DNA of 64,000 nucleotides from Pseudoalteromonas shioyasakiensis (GTDB taxonomy: Bacteria > Pseudomonadota > Gammaproteobacteria > Enterobacterales > Alteromonadaceae): assembly GCF_024518675.1 (NCBI RefSeq), contig NZ_JANIGL010000007.1, forward strand, positions 1 to 64,000, read 5' to 3'. A model generated the notes under the pieces. That model ran no database searches and had not been told where the DNA came from. It saw only the letters and a program-made list of their open reading frames with translations. This document shows positions 18,674 to 27,595 of this stretch, piece after piece (position 1 is the first letter of the stretch; every line of letters starts with the position of its first letter). Made by a program: the position numbers and the translations under genes.

Positions 18674-20140
18674 ATGAAATACAAAGATCTTCGCGATTTT
18701 ATTGAATTATTAGAGAAGCAAGGCGAGTTAAAACGCATTCATCAAGAAATTGATCCCTATTTAGAAATGACCGAAATTGCTGATCGCACATTGCGTGCTA
18801 AAGGTCCTGCTTTATTGTTTGAAAATCCCAAAGGTTATGATATCCCAGTTTTAGCTAATTTGTTTGGTACGCCTAAACGTGTAGCGATGGGCATGGGGCA
18901 AGATGATGTCAGTGAGCTTCGAGAAGTAGGTAAGTTATTAGCCTTTTTAAAAGAGCCTGAGCCACCAAAAGGCATTAAAGAAGCCCTTGGCCAAATTCCA
19001 GTATTCAAGCAAGTTCTAAACATGCCTGCTAAAGAAGTAAAAAAAGCGGTTTGCCAGCAAGTAATCATCGAAGGGGATGACGTTGATTTAACTAAATTAC
19101 CCATTCAACATTGTTGGCCTGGTGATGCTGCTCCGCTTATCACTTGGGGCTTAACCGTCACCAAAGGACCTTATAAAAAACGACAAAATTTAGGTATTTA
19201 TCGCCAACAATTACTGGGTAAAAACAAGATCATTATGCGTTGGTTATCACACCGCGGTGGCGCACTAGATTTTCAAGAATGGTGTAAAGAAAATCCTGGG
19301 CAACCTTACCCTGTGTCAGTGGCATTAGGCGCTGATCCCGCCACGATTTTAGGTGCGGTAACACCGGTACCTGATACCCTAAGCGAGTACGCTTTCGCAG
19401 GCTTATTACGGGGTAGTAAAACCGAAGTTGTAAAATCAATTTCTAATGATTTACAAGTACCTGCAAGTGCAGAAATCGTGCTTGAAGGCTATATCATGCC
19501 AGACGAAACAGCCCCAGAAGGCCCATACGGAGACCACACGGGTTATTACAACGAAGTAGATGACTTTCCTGTGATGACAGTCACCCATATGACCCACCGC
19601 AAAGATCCTATTTATCATAGTACCTTCACAGGTCGCCCACCGGATGAACCGGCGATTTTAGGTGTTGCATTAAACGAAGTATTTGTGCCAATTTTACAAA
19701 AGCAATTCCCTGAAATTGTTGACTTTTACTTACCGCCAGAAGGGTGTTCTTATCGTATGGCAGTGGTCACCATGAAAAAGCAATATCCTGGGCATGCTAA
19801 ACGCGTCATGATGGGAGTTTGGTCATTTTTACGTCAGTTCATGTACACCAAGTTTGTCATTGTTTGTGATGATGATGTCAACGCCCGTGATTGGAATGAT
19901 GTTATCTGGGCTATCACCACGCGAATGGATCCCGCTCGCGATACTACTTTGATTGAAAACACGCCAATTGACTATCTCGACTTTGCCTCACCTGTCTCTG
20001 GTTTAGGCTCAAAAATGGGTATGGATGCGACAAATAAGTGGCCAGGTGAAACCGATCGAGAATGGGGTGAACCAATTGTAATGAATCAAGAAACCAAAGA
20101 TCGTGTCGATGAACTTTGGGATAGCCTAGATATTCTCTAA
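18674..20140 (+). CDS. ubiD: 4-hydroxy-3-polyprenylbenzoate decarboxylase UbiD
   Basis: A 488-residue UbiD that decarboxylates 3-polyprenyl-4-hydroxybenzoate in ubiquinone biosynthesis, using prenylated FMN made by UbiX. Seen are [22 protein letters not shown] at the start, the prFMN/Mn-binding segment NLGIYRQQ...RWLSHRGG, and E-rich [11 protein letters not shown] containing a catalytic glutamate. The length is close to E. coli UbiD (497). fre follows 73 bp downstream, as in E. coli, and may be co-transcribed. Confidence 0.95.
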   Translation: MKYKDLRDFIELLEKQGELKRIHQEIDPYLEMTEIADRTLRAKGPALLFENPKGYDIPVLANLFGTPKRVAMGMGQDDVSELREVGKLLAFLKEPEPPKGIKEALGQIPVFKQVLNMPAKEVKKAVCQQVIIEGDDVDLTKLPIQHCWPGDAAPLITWGLTVTKGPYKKRQNLGIYRQQLLGKNKIIMRWLSHRGGALDFQEWCKENPGQPYPVSVALGADPATILGAVTPVPDTLSEYAFAGLLRGSKTEVVKSISNDLQVPASAEIVLEGYIMPDETAPEGPYGDHTGYYNEVDDFPVMTVTHMTHRKDPIYHSTFTGRPPDEPAILGVALNEVFVPILQKQFPEIVDFYLPPEGCSYRMAVVTMKKQYPGHAKRVMMGVWSFLRQFMYTKFVIVCDDDVNARDWNDVIWAITTRMDPARDTTLIENTPIDYLDFASPVSGLGSKMGMDATNKWPGETDREWGEPIVMNQETKDRVDELWDSLDIL

Positions 20141-20213
20141 CTCTGTAAACTCACAGTGCGGATATGCTACTATTGCTCAAATAAACTGCATCTCCGCTAA
20201 TTTAAGGTAAAAC

Positions 20214-20927
20214 ATGCAAACATTACATGCTGAAGTTGTTGCTATCAGCCCATTAACTGAATTTGTTCATAAAGTCGTTTTAAAACCAGTAGAAAGCGTG
20301 ACCTTTGAAGCAGGTCAGTACCTGCAAGTTGTATTAGGTGAAAAAGATAAACGCGCATTTTCAATTGCTAGCCGCCCATCTCAACGTGATGAACTAGAGC
20401 TACACATTGGTGCCTCTGCTGCTGATTCATATGCAATGCAAACATTAGAGCACTTGCGTGCTGCACACCAAGATAATAGCAAAGTAACGATTGAAACAGG
20501 CCTAGGTATTTCTCAACTTCGTTTACAGTGTGAGCGACCAATTATTTTGCTAGCCGGTGGTACTGGTTTTTCTTATGTAAAATCAATGGCCGATCATTTA
20601 AGTGAAATTGGCTGTGATCGTCCAGTATTATTTTATTGGGGTGTCCGTGACGAATCGGCTTTATATGCCCACCAGGAAATGCAAGCTTGGGCCGACAGCC
20701 GTGAAAACTTTAAGTTTATTCCCGTGGTTGAAAACCCAACGGATGGCTGGAGTGGCCACACAGGTTACGTGCACAAAGCGGTAATGAAAGATATTGCCTC
20801 GCTTGCGCCATACGATATATATATGGCAGGTCGCTTTGACATGATAGGTATTGTTCGGGATGACTTCCTAGCACAGGGTGCGATCCGCGAAAATATGTAT
20901 GCCGACGCATTCGCATTTATTAAGTAA
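20214..20927 (+). CDS. fre: NAD(P)H-flavin reductase Fre
   Basis: A 237-residue FNR-family enzyme reducing free FMN, FAD or riboflavin with NAD(P)H in the cytoplasm. The flavin-binding motif RAFSIAS (about residue 45), the nicotinamide motif AGGTGFSYVKS (about 106), and the C-terminal region AGRFDMIG...YADAFAF are all present. The ubiD-fre order is conserved in gammaproteobacteria. An unusual hairpin with flanking direct repeats lies immediately after the stop. Confidence 0.93.
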   Translation: MQTLHAEVVAISPLTEFVHKVVLKPVESVTFEAGQYLQVVLGEKDKRAFSIASRPSQRDELELHIGASAADSYAMQTLEHLRAAHQDNSKVTIETGLGISQLRLQCERPIILLAGGTGFSYVKSMADHLSEIGCDRPVLFYWGVRDESALYAHQEMQAWADSRENFKFIPVVENPTDGWSGHTGYVHKAVMKDIASLAPYDIYMAGRFDMIGIVRDDFLAQGAIRENMYADAFAFIK

Positions 20928-20928
20928 G

Positions 20929-20987
20929 TGACACTCACTGACCAGCTTAATTGTATAATTAAGCTGGTTACTGACACTCCCTGACAA
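20929..20987. repeat. Direct repeats flanking a perfect 12-bp hairpin
   Basis: Two 16-bp direct repeats, TGACACTCACTGACCA (20929-20944) and TGACACTCCCTGACAA (20972-20987), are identical at 14 of 16 positions. They flank or overlap a perfect inverted repeat, ACCAGCTTAATT / AATTAAGCTGGT (20941-20952 and 20957-20968), with a 4-nt loop. No T run follows, so this is not a standard terminator. It sits 1 bp after the fre stop. Confidence 0.75.
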
Positions 20988-21030
20988 TCCAACATGATTT
21001 ACTAGACTCTCTTAAACAAGGAGAATAGTA

Positions 21031-21351
21031 ATGACCACTAATGTAACCGAAGTTGTAACATTTAAACTTAGCCATAAAGCAGATTTAATGCAATTTCATA
21101 TTGCTAATAACGCATTTCAAAACTTTATCGATCAACAACCGGGCGTGCTTTATCGCTCACTAGCCAAGCAAGCAGATACTCAGCAATATGTCGATCTAAT
21201 CTACTTTGCCACGCCAGCGGATGCAAAAAGAGTCAGTGATGTATTTACAGAAAACCTGATATGTCAGCAATTTACTGCACTAATAGAAAAGCAAAGTGTA
21301 CAGTTAGCTCAATACGAAGTGCTTAGCCAAACGGCATGCCAACAAAGCTAA
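21031..21351 (+). CDS. Small ABM-like (dimeric alpha-beta barrel) protein
   Basis: A 106-residue protein without cysteines or signal except one near the C-terminus. The arrangement VTEVVTFKLSHKAD...FIDQQPGVLYRSLA...QYVDLIYFAT...F resembles antibiotic-biosynthesis-monooxygenase-like or stress-response dimeric barrels, a fold used by many small cofactor-free oxygenases. Substrate unknown. AGGAG lies 8 nt before the ATG. The WYL-type regulator gene begins 26 bp after the stop on the same strand, so the two probably form an operon. Confidence 0.6.
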   Translation: MTTNVTEVVTFKLSHKADLMQFHIANNAFQNFIDQQPGVLYRSLAKQADTQQYVDLIYFATPADAKRVSDVFTENLICQQFTALIEKQSVQLAQYEVLSQTACQQS

Positions 21352-21377
21352 GAAGCAATCTTAAGGAGTGATAACCA

Positions 21378-22115
21378 GTGCATAAATCACAGCGACTATT
21401 TCAGCTAGTTAATATACTTAAAAGTCGTCGTTTTGCGATAACTGCAGCCGAACTTGCGAGTCGTTTGAATGTATCGCCTCGTACTATTTATCGCGATATC
21501 CAACACTTGCAAAGCTCTGGCGTCCCCGTTGAGGGAGAAGCTGGCACTGGTTATCTTATAGCTCATTACGATTTACCACCTATGATGTTCAACCTTGAGG
21601 AACTACAGGCCTTATTACTAGGTAGTAAAATGGTCAGCGCTTGGACAGATCCTCAGTTAGCTGCTCACGCTCAATCGGCCATAACAAAGATAAATGCCGT
21701 ATTACCTGAACATTTAAAGCAACAAGTTGAAGAGCTTCCTTATTTAGTCTCATCTTTTAGCCATGATGAATCCCACCAAGCAACAACCCTACTATTGCGC
21801 CAAGCGATTAATTGTAAAAACTGTGTTCGGCTTGATTATCAAGATGCAAAACAACAGGCCAGCCTTCGCGATGTGGAACCATTAGGGTTAGTCTATTGGG
21901 GAAGTAAATGGACCCTTATTGCATATTGCCAATTAAGAAATGATTATCGTGAATTTCGTCTTGACCGAATACAAACTGTTGCAAAGTTAAGCGAATTATT
22001 TGCCACTACAACACAAAAGAGTTTGAACCATTACATGGAGCTCGTGAAAGCAAAATACTTAGACCTTGCGAACCCAACAAGTACTGATAGTTGCAGTAAA
22101 AAAGTAAATAAATAA
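21378..22115 (+). CDS. YafY-type HTH/WYL transcriptional regulator
   Basis: A 245-residue regulator. An N-terminal winged HTH_11 domain (about 5-60, with AAELASRLNVSPRTIYRDIQ) precedes a WYL domain (about 135-210, including GLVYWGSKWTLIAYC and REFRLDRI). WYL proteins sense small ligands or nucleic acids and control nearby genes; here the natural candidate target is the ABM-like gene just upstream, which is inference. The start is GTG at 21378 with AAGGAG 10 nt upstream. Confidence 0.85.
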   Translation: MHKSQRLFQLVNILKSRRFAITAAELASRLNVSPRTIYRDIQHLQSSGVPVEGEAGTGYLIAHYDLPPMMFNLEELQALLLGSKMVSAWTDPQLAAHAQSAITKINAVLPEHLKQQVEELPYLVSSFSHDESHQATTLLLRQAINCKNCVRLDYQDAKQQASLRDVEPLGLVYWGSKWTLIAYCQLRNDYREFRLDRIQTVAKLSELFATTTQKSLNHYMELVKAKYLDLANPTSTDSCSKKVNK

Positions 22116-22222
22116 GAATAACCAATTGGTTTTGCCTATCAATTTAATCAACATAAACAATTTCACAAAAACCTATTCCTTAACCATACTTTGTATAACT
22201 AATTAATTGGGAGAGACCCAAA

Positions 22223-22636
22223 ATGTTAAATACAAAAGTAAAAGATTTCATGCAACACAAGTTACCGCACATTACTCCTGCAACTGAAATGACAACAGCT
22301 ATTGCTGAGCTACAAAAGTTTAAACTACTGGGTGCACCAGTATTTGATGACAACAAACGCTTAGTTGGCTTTATTTCAGAGCAAGAGCTATTAAAGCCAT
22401 TAATGCAAAATAGTTACTTCTGCGATGGTGTAGTGAAGGTATCTCAATTAATGCAAACTGAGGTAGTAACTGTTAACGGCGACAGCAATATTATTGAGCT
22501 GGCTGAGCAAATGAAAACCGGTAAGCCAAAAAACTACCCGGTGGTCGATGGCGCAACTGTCATTGGCATGATTGGCCGCAGTGATATCCTAAAAGCGTTA
22601 TATGATAATTACATAAGTTGCCAACAAGAGCATTAG
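22223..22636 (+). CDS. CBS-pair domain protein
   Basis: A 137-residue protein consisting of two CBS motifs. The first (about 5-62) contains VKDFMQHKLPHITP and GAPVFDDNKRLVGFISE. The second (about 75-130) contains VSQLMQTEVVTV and NYPVVDGATVIGMIGRSDIL. Such stand-alone CBS pairs bind adenosyl nucleotides and regulate partners in the cytoplasm; the partner is unknown. The strong RBS GGGAGAG lies 8 nt before the ATG. The adenosine deaminase gene is convergent. Confidence 0.85.
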   Translation: MLNTKVKDFMQHKLPHITPATEMTTAIAELQKFKLLGAPVFDDNKRLVGFISEQELLKPLMQNSYFCDGVVKVSQLMQTEVVTVNGDSNIIELAEQMKTGKPKNYPVVDGATVIGMIGRSDILKALYDNYISCQQEH

Positions 22637-22656
22637 GCGCACTTTATTAATGCGCC
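22634..22656. terminator. Hairpin between convergent CBS-protein and add genes
   Basis: AGGCGCA and TGCGCCT pair across a 9-nt loop, right at the stop of the CBS gene and 12 bp past the add stop. No T run follows on either strand, so it is a weak or Rho-assisted terminator candidate. Confidence 0.4.
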
Positions 22657-22668
22657 TGCTCGCCGCTG

Positions 22669-23670
22669 TTATCGTGCAGCGGCAACGAGTTTCAATTGCT
22701 GTTTATCGGCTTCACTGAGATAAGCAATTTCTAACGCGTTGGCTTGCGCTTTTTCCATATCAGCTTGTGTTAACCCCGCAGCAGGTGCAGCTACGTTATA
22801 TTCATGTTCAATTTCAATGCCTTCAACAGCAGGGTCATCGGTATTAATGCAGGCTAAAATACCATGATCTAAGAAACGTTTTAACGGGTGCACGTTTAAG
22901 CTCGCGACAGTGCTGGTTTGAATATTACTGGTTAAACATGATTCAATACCAATACGTTTATCGCGTAAGTAATCCATTAATGCAGCATCTTCAATTGCTT
23001 TTACACCGTGACCGATGCGATTAGCGCCTAGGTCATTAATTGCTTGCCAAATACTAGCAGCGCCCAACGCTTCGCCAGCATGAATTGTTGCCGCCAGATA
23101 CGCATCACCCACTTGCTTAAAGTGATCAACGAACAATTCACCAGGAAAACCAATTTCATCCCCGGCTAAATCAACGGCTACTAAATCATTTTTAAACGCG
23201 AGTAAGGCATCAAGCTCTTGCTGACAAATTTTGCTGCCATAAGTACGCGACATAATGCCAATCAGGTTTGCTTTAACAGTGCTGGTTTGAGTGGCACTTT
23301 TAATGCCATCTACCACAGCTTCAACCACACCTTGAGGATGTAAGCCTTGGCTTTGAGCCATATAGTATGGACTAAAGCGCAGCTCTACATAATCCAAACC
23401 TTGAGCCTGTGCATCTTCAATATTTTCAATGGCTATCCGGCGACATGCATCATAATCACCTAACACAGTCACGCCCCAATCTAGTTTTTGTAAAAATGCC
23501 ATGAGGTTTGGTTCAGGGTCAATAACCTGAACATGAGGGGTTAGCGCTTCTACGTTATCGGCTGGTAATTCGATATTAAACTGACGCCCTAGTTCTAATA
23601 TTGTTTGCGCTCGCACATTACCATCAAGGTGACGGTGAATATCTAGCAATGGGAGTTTTTTATTTATCAT
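22669..23670 (-). CDS. add: Adenosine deaminase
   Basis: A 333-residue zinc enzyme converting adenosine and deoxyadenosine to inosine forms in purine salvage; the length is exactly that of E. coli Add. Motifs seen are DIHRHLDG near the N-terminus (Zn His pair), HAGE (catalytic Glu region), [16 protein letters not shown] and NTDDP (Zn Asp). A GTG 9 nt upstream is in frame, but ATG at 23670 has GAG about 8 nt before it and gives the family N-terminus [14 protein letters not shown]. Confidence 0.95.
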   Translation of the reverse strand: MINKKLPLLDIHRHLDGNVRAQTILELGRQFNIELPADNVEALTPHVQVIDPEPNLMAFLQKLDWGVTVLGDYDACRRIAIENIEDAQAQGLDYVELRFSPYYMAQSQGLHPQGVVEAVVDGIKSATQTSTVKANLIGIMSRTYGSKICQQELDALLAFKNDLVAVDLAGDEIGFPGELFVDHFKQVGDAYLAATIHAGEALGAASIWQAINDLGANRIGHGVKAIEDAALMDYLRDKRIGIESCLTSNIQTSTVASLNVHPLKRFLDHGILACINTDDPAVEGIEIEHEYNVAAPAAGLTQADMEKAQANALEIAYLSEADKQQLKLVAAAR

Positions 23671-23759
23671 AGTTAGCACTCAGTCTATTTAATTTGCGCG
23701 CATCATACGCACTTAAATCGGTAATACAAGTTTAGTTGATTTTGTTTATCATAGAGAGG

Positions 23760-26453
23760 TCATTTGTCATGCTCAGCTAAGTGATGCCAGATAGTTTTAA
23801 ACAGCTTGTCAGCGTCTATCGGTTTAGTTAAATAGCCGTCCATGCCGACATTTAGCGCTTTTTTAATATCATCATCATGGGCATTTGCAGACAATGCAAT
23901 GATAGGTAACTCACTAATACATAGTTCATTACGAATAACCTTGGTCGCTTGCAGGCCATCCATATTTGGCATTTGTATATCCATTAATACAAGATCATAT
24001 TGGCCAGCTGAAACTTTTTCAATTGCTTCGAAACCATCATTAGCAATATCTGCGTGGCACTGTTTAGTCTTTAAAATTGCAGAGGCTACATGCTGATTTA
24101 GCGGGTTATCTTCTACCAACAAAATTTTAATGTTGGAAAAAGATAACTTACTCACATCAACTTCATCAATGGATGGCGCTAAGTGTTGTGCTTTCGGTAA
24201 AGGTGAATGATTAGGTAAGGTAAAGCTAAAAGTGGAGCCTTGACCTTGCGCACTTTGCAAAGAGATGCTCCCCCCCATCAACTCAACCAACTTTTTGCAA
24301 ATACTCAGACCTAAACCTGTGCCACCAAACTGGCGTGATGTGGAGCTATCGGCCTGTGAAAAAGGCTGAAAAAGTTGCTTTTGAGCACTTGGGCTAATCC
24401 CAATTCCGGTATCGGTAACACTAAATATGGTACTGCTATCCTGTTGCCATACTTTTACTGTGATAGAGCCTGATGCAGTAAACTTAATCGCATTATTTAA
24501 TAAGTTCAACAAAATCTGCTTTAATCGAATTGGATCGGTATTGAGGGTTAAGTCAGCGCTTTTGTCTAACTCTAATTTTAGCTCTAGAGACTTAACCCCA
24601 ACGTCGAACTGCACTAAGTTTATCAGCTCATCGGTGAGCTGATTAATAGCAACAGGTTCTTGCATCAACTCGAGTTTACCAGCTTCCATTTTGGAGAAAT
24701 CTAACACATCGTTGAGTACTCTTAGCAAAACACTGAGTGCACCATCAGCTTGCTCAATATAGCGCCTTGCTTGTTGCCAATCTTGCTGCTGCAATGCTAA
24801 ATAATGTAGCCCTTTTATGCCATTAATGGGGGTACGAACTTCATGACTCATATTAGCCAAAAACTGACTTTTTATTTGGCTTGCTTCATCTGCTTTACGT
24901 TTTTCTTCTCGTAAGGTGCGTGTTTGTAGTGCCACCTGCTCCCGCACCTGAATATTTGTTCCTGTCACCGAAATCAAAAAAGTAATCAATAACCAAACAA
25001 ATAACATACCCACTATTTGCGCTAACCAATACACAAGCCAAGACGTCGGCCCTTTTGGTTCAAGTAACTCAATTTGCCAAATTCGTTTGCCTATTAATAG
25101 CTGGTATTCTTCTAGTAACTCAAGACCTTGGCGAGGGGTGATAAAAATTGCCTGCTTATTATTTTCATCCGTTACATCATAAAAGTTAGCACTCACCTCA
25201 CTATGATGCTCAAACTGCAAGCTAGCAATAAGCCTAGCAACGCTCACAGCCCCCACCACGACCCCTCTAAAATCACCTAAAGTATCTAAGTCACCAAAAA
25301 CTGGCACAAAAAACAATACAGCTTTTTTATCTGGTACTTTTTGCATCAACTTAATTGGCTCACTTAGAATCAGTTCATTGAGCGCTTTAGACATCATTAA
25401 CGCCTTACGGCGCTGTTCACTTGAGGCTAAATCAAAACCAATTATGTCCTCATTGCCAGCAAGTGGATTTACATAATGAATAGGAAAATAAACATCACGT
25501 TTAGTCACTTTTTGCCAGTACATTTGAGGGGATTTTTCTTTGATAAATTTAGCTGCTGCGTTGTGCTGTCGCATCTTTTGTTGAAATTGATCAACTTCAG
25601 CAAAAGACACCATAGGCACCCATTCAAAGGCGATAATTTCACGACTATAATCTAACTGCTGAGAGCTAAAACGCTTAAATTCTTCATAGCTAACATCATC
25701 ACTGCTCGCAAAAAAGGTTGCTAATAGAGTTAAATGCGCTGAAATTTCATCTATTTTATGATTAATTTCAGATTGAATTTCGGCGACTTTTGCCGCTTGT
25801 TTTTGGTTATCTTTTTCTTTTTTTACACTTGCTGCAGCATAAAAACAAATACTTATAACTAAGTAAATTAGCAACGAAGGCACAATAACTTGCAAGCGAT
25901 GGCGTACCTGAGCGTAATTAAAAGCAGCCAACATCAAAGGCGTAAAAATAAGCACCCCAATACTGTCGCCAATCCACCAAGCAATGAAGTTATTAGCCGC
26001 TAATGAGCTTGGTATTACATCGTTAATTACCAGTAACCCAGTACCTATACTTGCCGCAATGATGCAACATACCGGGCCTGCAACAATTAAGCTTTGTACA
26101 CTATGCTTTAAAGATGATAAATCTAGCGGAGCTTTGATCACACGGGTAATTAACAAACACCCGATCCAAGCCTGAATAGTTGCAGCTAAAGACACACATA
26201 ACGCTTGTAAAAAGACTTGCCAATGGAGAATGTCAGCAACACGGTCGAGGTGGGTTAAATTAGTTAGTAATGCCCCTAACACCACACCAAATGCAGCACG
26301 GTGCCCCGCGAGTAAAAAGCCGGCAAGCGCAATACCCGAAGGCGGCCACGAAGCAACAGCGTAACCGTCTATAGCAAGTAACAGATTACTAAAGTAACCA
26401 ATACTAAAGTAGGCAAGTGCAAGATTGAAGGTTAGGGTAAAAATATTCTTCAA
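23760..26453 (-). CDS. MASE1-CHASE hybrid sensor histidine kinase
   Basis: About 897 residues. The N-terminal MASE1-type membrane domain (about 8 helices, with ASWPPSGIALAG near the start) is followed by a CHASE-type extracytoplasmic sensor (about 225-430, with AFEWVPMVS). A last transmembrane helix (LFVWLLITFLISV) precedes HisKA (MSHEVRTPING, H537), HATPase_c (NNAIKF, DTGIGI, GTGLGLSI) and a C-terminal receiver (LVLMDIQMPNMDG, D825). The start is placed at TTG 26453, because AGGAG lies 10 nt upstream; an in-frame TTG at 26483 has no RBS. It begins 38 bp after hemY on the same strand with no terminator between. Ligand and partner are unknown. Confidence 0.85.
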   Translation of the reverse strand: MKNIFTLTFNLALAYFSIGYFSNLLLAIDGYAVASWPPSGIALAGFLLAGHRAAFGVVLGALLTNLTHLDRVADILHWQVFLQALCVSLAATIQAWIGCLLITRVIKAPLDLSSLKHSVQSLIVAGPVCCIIAASIGTGLLVINDVIPSSLAANNFIAWWIGDSIGVLIFTPLMLAAFNYAQVRHRLQVIVPSLLIYLVISICFYAAASVKKEKDNQKQAAKVAEIQSEINHKIDEISAHLTLLATFFASSDDVSYEEFKRFSSQQLDYSREIIAFEWVPMVSFAEVDQFQQKMRQHNAAAKFIKEKSPQMYWQKVTKRDVYFPIHYVNPLAGNEDIIGFDLASSEQRRKALMMSKALNELILSEPIKLMQKVPDKKAVLFFVPVFGDLDTLGDFRGVVVGAVSVARLIASLQFEHHSEVSANFYDVTDENNKQAIFITPRQGLELLEEYQLLIGKRIWQIELLEPKGPTSWLVYWLAQIVGMLFVWLLITFLISVTGTNIQVREQVALQTRTLREEKRKADEASQIKSQFLANMSHEVRTPINGIKGLHYLALQQQDWQQARRYIEQADGALSVLLRVLNDVLDFSKMEAGKLELMQEPVAINQLTDELINLVQFDVGVKSLELKLELDKSADLTLNTDPIRLKQILLNLLNNAIKFTASGSITVKVWQQDSSTIFSVTDTGIGISPSAQKQLFQPFSQADSSTSRQFGGTGLGLSICKKLVELMGGSISLQSAQGQGSTFSFTLPNHSPLPKAQHLAPSIDEVDVSKLSFSNIKILLVEDNPLNQHVASAILKTKQCHADIANDGFEAIEKVSAGQYDLVLMDIQMPNMDGLQATKVIRNELCISELPIIALSANAHDDDIKKALNVGMDGYLTKPIDADKLFKTIWHHLAEHDK

Positions 26454-26491
26454 TGTCTTGGCGCTCCTATGCCTAAAGTACAATTAAATTA

Positions 26492-27595
26492 TTATAAATA
26501 AAGATCGAGCGCTTTTTGTGGTTGAGCACTTTTACTATAACTTAGCTGCGCTTGTACTAAGTACTCTTTTTGATTACTGGGAGTGAGCGCTTTATCAAAC
26601 ACACGTGCTGCTAACTCGTATTCACCATGGGCGTTTGCTAAGCAAGCAAGTGCTAATAACAAGTCTTGGTTATCAGGCTGTTTTTTCAGAGCATCTTGTA
26701 AGTTAGCTTGCAACTTTAACGCATCCCCAGGGGCTGACACTTTAAGTATTTGTGCTAACTGATGTTGATCTTCTGGTTTTTTCAGCATTTTTAACAAGGT
26801 CAATTCAATCTCACTCAATCGCCCTGTTTTTGCCATCGCAGCCAAGTAAGCCGTATCTGCTTTGGCTTTCAAGCTTTTAGCTAACGCTTGATATTTATCG
26901 GTTAATTCAAGTTGTGCGCTAAAGTAAGTAGTAAATAAAACCTGCCATTGCTTATCTGTCAGTGCCTTTTTACTTAATAAGCGCGGCATAAACTGCTCAA
27001 GAGCAGACCACTTCTGTTGCTGTACAAGCACTTCTGCATACAATTTGAGCTCCAGCGCACTGGCTTTTTTCGCTTCGGCTAGCGCCTTCAACTCTCCTGC
27101 CACGGTACTGCTATCGCCACTGGCCAGCCACAATTTAGCGGCTTTTAATTGATTCTCAGGGCTGATTTTATCAAGTAGCTCTATCGCTTTGTTCGCGTTA
27201 TGCGCTTGCAGTGCCGCTTTCGCTAGCATGGCATAGCGTAAATCCTGCCACTGATCCGCAACGCTGTTATTTGTGAGTGCAAGTTCTAGCTGTTCATAAT
27301 CACTATTAACTAAACTCCAAACACCTTGTTCAATCGCTGCTTGCTTGCGCTCTTCATTGCGGGCAAAAAACCGATGACGCGTATTACTGTATAAAGACCA
27401 AATATAACGAATCAATTTATAAGTTAAATACAAGCCCAGTGCGATAACTAAAAACGTCGCACAAAACGCAATTATCGAACCTTCGATTGTTGTTTGATTA
27501 AATGAGATTAATACATAGCCAACTTCACCTATTAGCATAGGCGATAGCGCAAGCAATACTGCAATAGCTAAAATAAGCAATATCAAGCGGATCAT
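26492..27595 (-). CDS. hemY: HemY protein (heme biosynthesis-associated membrane TPR protein)
   Basis: A 367-residue inner-membrane protein with two N-terminal transmembrane helices (about 5-25 and 40-60) and a TPR-rich periplasmic or cytoplasmic tail. It is the gammaproteobacterial HemY, encoded with hemC/hemD/hemX but of uncertain biochemical role; it is not the Bacillus protoporphyrinogen oxidase of the same name. The ATG at 27595 overlaps the upstream hemDX stop (ATGA), showing translational coupling; a GTG 9 nt upstream is less likely. Confidence 0.9.
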   Translation of the reverse strand: MIRLILLILAIAVLLALSPMLIGEVGYVLISFNQTTIEGSIIAFCATFLVIALGLYLTYKLIRYIWSLYSNTRHRFFARNEERKQAAIEQGVWSLVNSDYEQLELALTNNSVADQWQDLRYAMLAKAALQAHNANKAIELLDKISPENQLKAAKLWLASGDSSTVAGELKALAEAKKASALELKLYAEVLVQQQKWSALEQFMPRLLSKKALTDKQWQVLFTTYFSAQLELTDKYQALAKSLKAKADTAYLAAMAKTGRLSEIELTLLKMLKKPEDQHQLAQILKVSAPGDALKLQANLQDALKKQPDNQDLLLALACLANAHGEYELAARVFDKALTPSNQKEYLVQAQLSYSKSAQPQKALDLYL

